The notes beneath the pieces were generated by a model. The model saw only the letters and a program-made list of their open reading frames with translations, had not been told where the DNA came from and made no database searches. 5,983 nt of DNA, from assembly GCA_937975525.1 (NCBI GenBank), contig CALJUJ010000728.1, forward strand, positions 1-5,983, written 5' to 3'. Positions 5,950-5,983 of the stretch are shown here, one piece after another. This stretch comes from an uncultured bacterium (GTDB taxonomy: Bacteria > Desulfobacterota > Binatia > HRBIN30). The first letter of the stretch is position 1, and every line of letters begins with the position of its first letter. Position numbers and translations under genes: made by a program.

Positions 5950-5983
5950 TCAGCGCGTCAACGCGGCGGCGACCTCCGCCGCG
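5950..5983 (-). CDS. Possible C-terminal end of a convergent gene (partial)
   Basis: On the minus strand one frame gives Ala-Ala-Glu-Val-Ala-Ala-Ala-Leu-Thr-Arg followed by TGA at 5952..5950. All ten sense codons end in G or C, and the sequence looks like the end of an Ala-rich helix. A convergent gene would fit the strong symmetrical hairpin at 5875-5917. A competing plus-strand ORF (ATG at 5921, open to the edge) begins 3 nt after the terminator with no Shine-Dalgarno and is less likely. With ten codons the call is tentative. Confidence 0.35.
   Translation of the reverse strand, partial: AAEVAAALTR

Noticed and set aside
5921..5983. A plus-strand ORF starting at ATG 5921 (MTSYGRIADAQ...) and open to the right edge
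   Set aside because: It begins 3 nt after the terminator T-run with no room for a promoter and no Shine-Dalgarno; the minus-strand C-terminus is the better reading.

Overview
The window is about 6 kb of very GC-rich bacterial DNA with strong G/C preference at third codon positions. It contains two long genes transcribed divergently from a short shared control region, one small secreted-protein gene, and fragments of a gene at each edge. The style of the long plus-strand protein suggests a deltaproteobacterial-type or Candidatus Binatia (Binatota)/Myxococcota-like organism: CGDGVVEGGEECD-type cysteine-rich repeats, CTxDTC repeats, a Thr-Pro linker and D-x-D-C motifs. This is inference from architecture, not a proven affiliation.

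Left part, minus strand: a 104-residue exported protein of unknown function (24..338) has a clear sigma70-type promoter and a Shine-Dalgarno site. Its stop codon lies just before a ribosome-binding site and ATG of a further gene that leaves the window after three codons (1..9), so the two probably form an operon. Positions 397..578 hold no gene.

Centre, minus strand: 579..2699 encodes a polytopic membrane protein with a C-terminal TPR domain. It matches the TMTC/DUF1736-type GT-C glycosyltransferase pattern and probably acts on the outer face of the inner membrane. Two starts are possible: TTG at 2699 with a good Shine-Dalgarno, or ATG at 2615 without one.

Right part, plus strand: 2832..5849 encodes a 1005-residue secreted, disulphide-rich modular protein. 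In order it has a signal peptide, four copies of a CC-containing cysteine module, a 60-residue Thr/Ser/Pro linker with a strict four-residue period, Myxococcus-type and CTDC-type cysteine repeats, a Ca-binding-like DGxxND segment, and a C-terminal region resembling choice-of-anchor-A / ice-binding-like adhesive domains, interrupted by cysteine-rich inserts. It has a good promoter (TTGACT-18-TATCGT), a leader of about 95 nt carrying a perfect 14-bp tandem repeat, and a strong hairpin terminator. A convergent gene may end at 5950.

The most interesting reading is functional: a TMTC-like O-glycosyltransferase candidate stands head-to-head with a secreted protein whose linker offers 32 Thr/Ser in 60 residues. 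The two may be an enzyme and its substrate. The sequence makes this plausible but does not prove it. No CRISPR array, tRNA, rRNA, insertion sequence or phage gene was seen.
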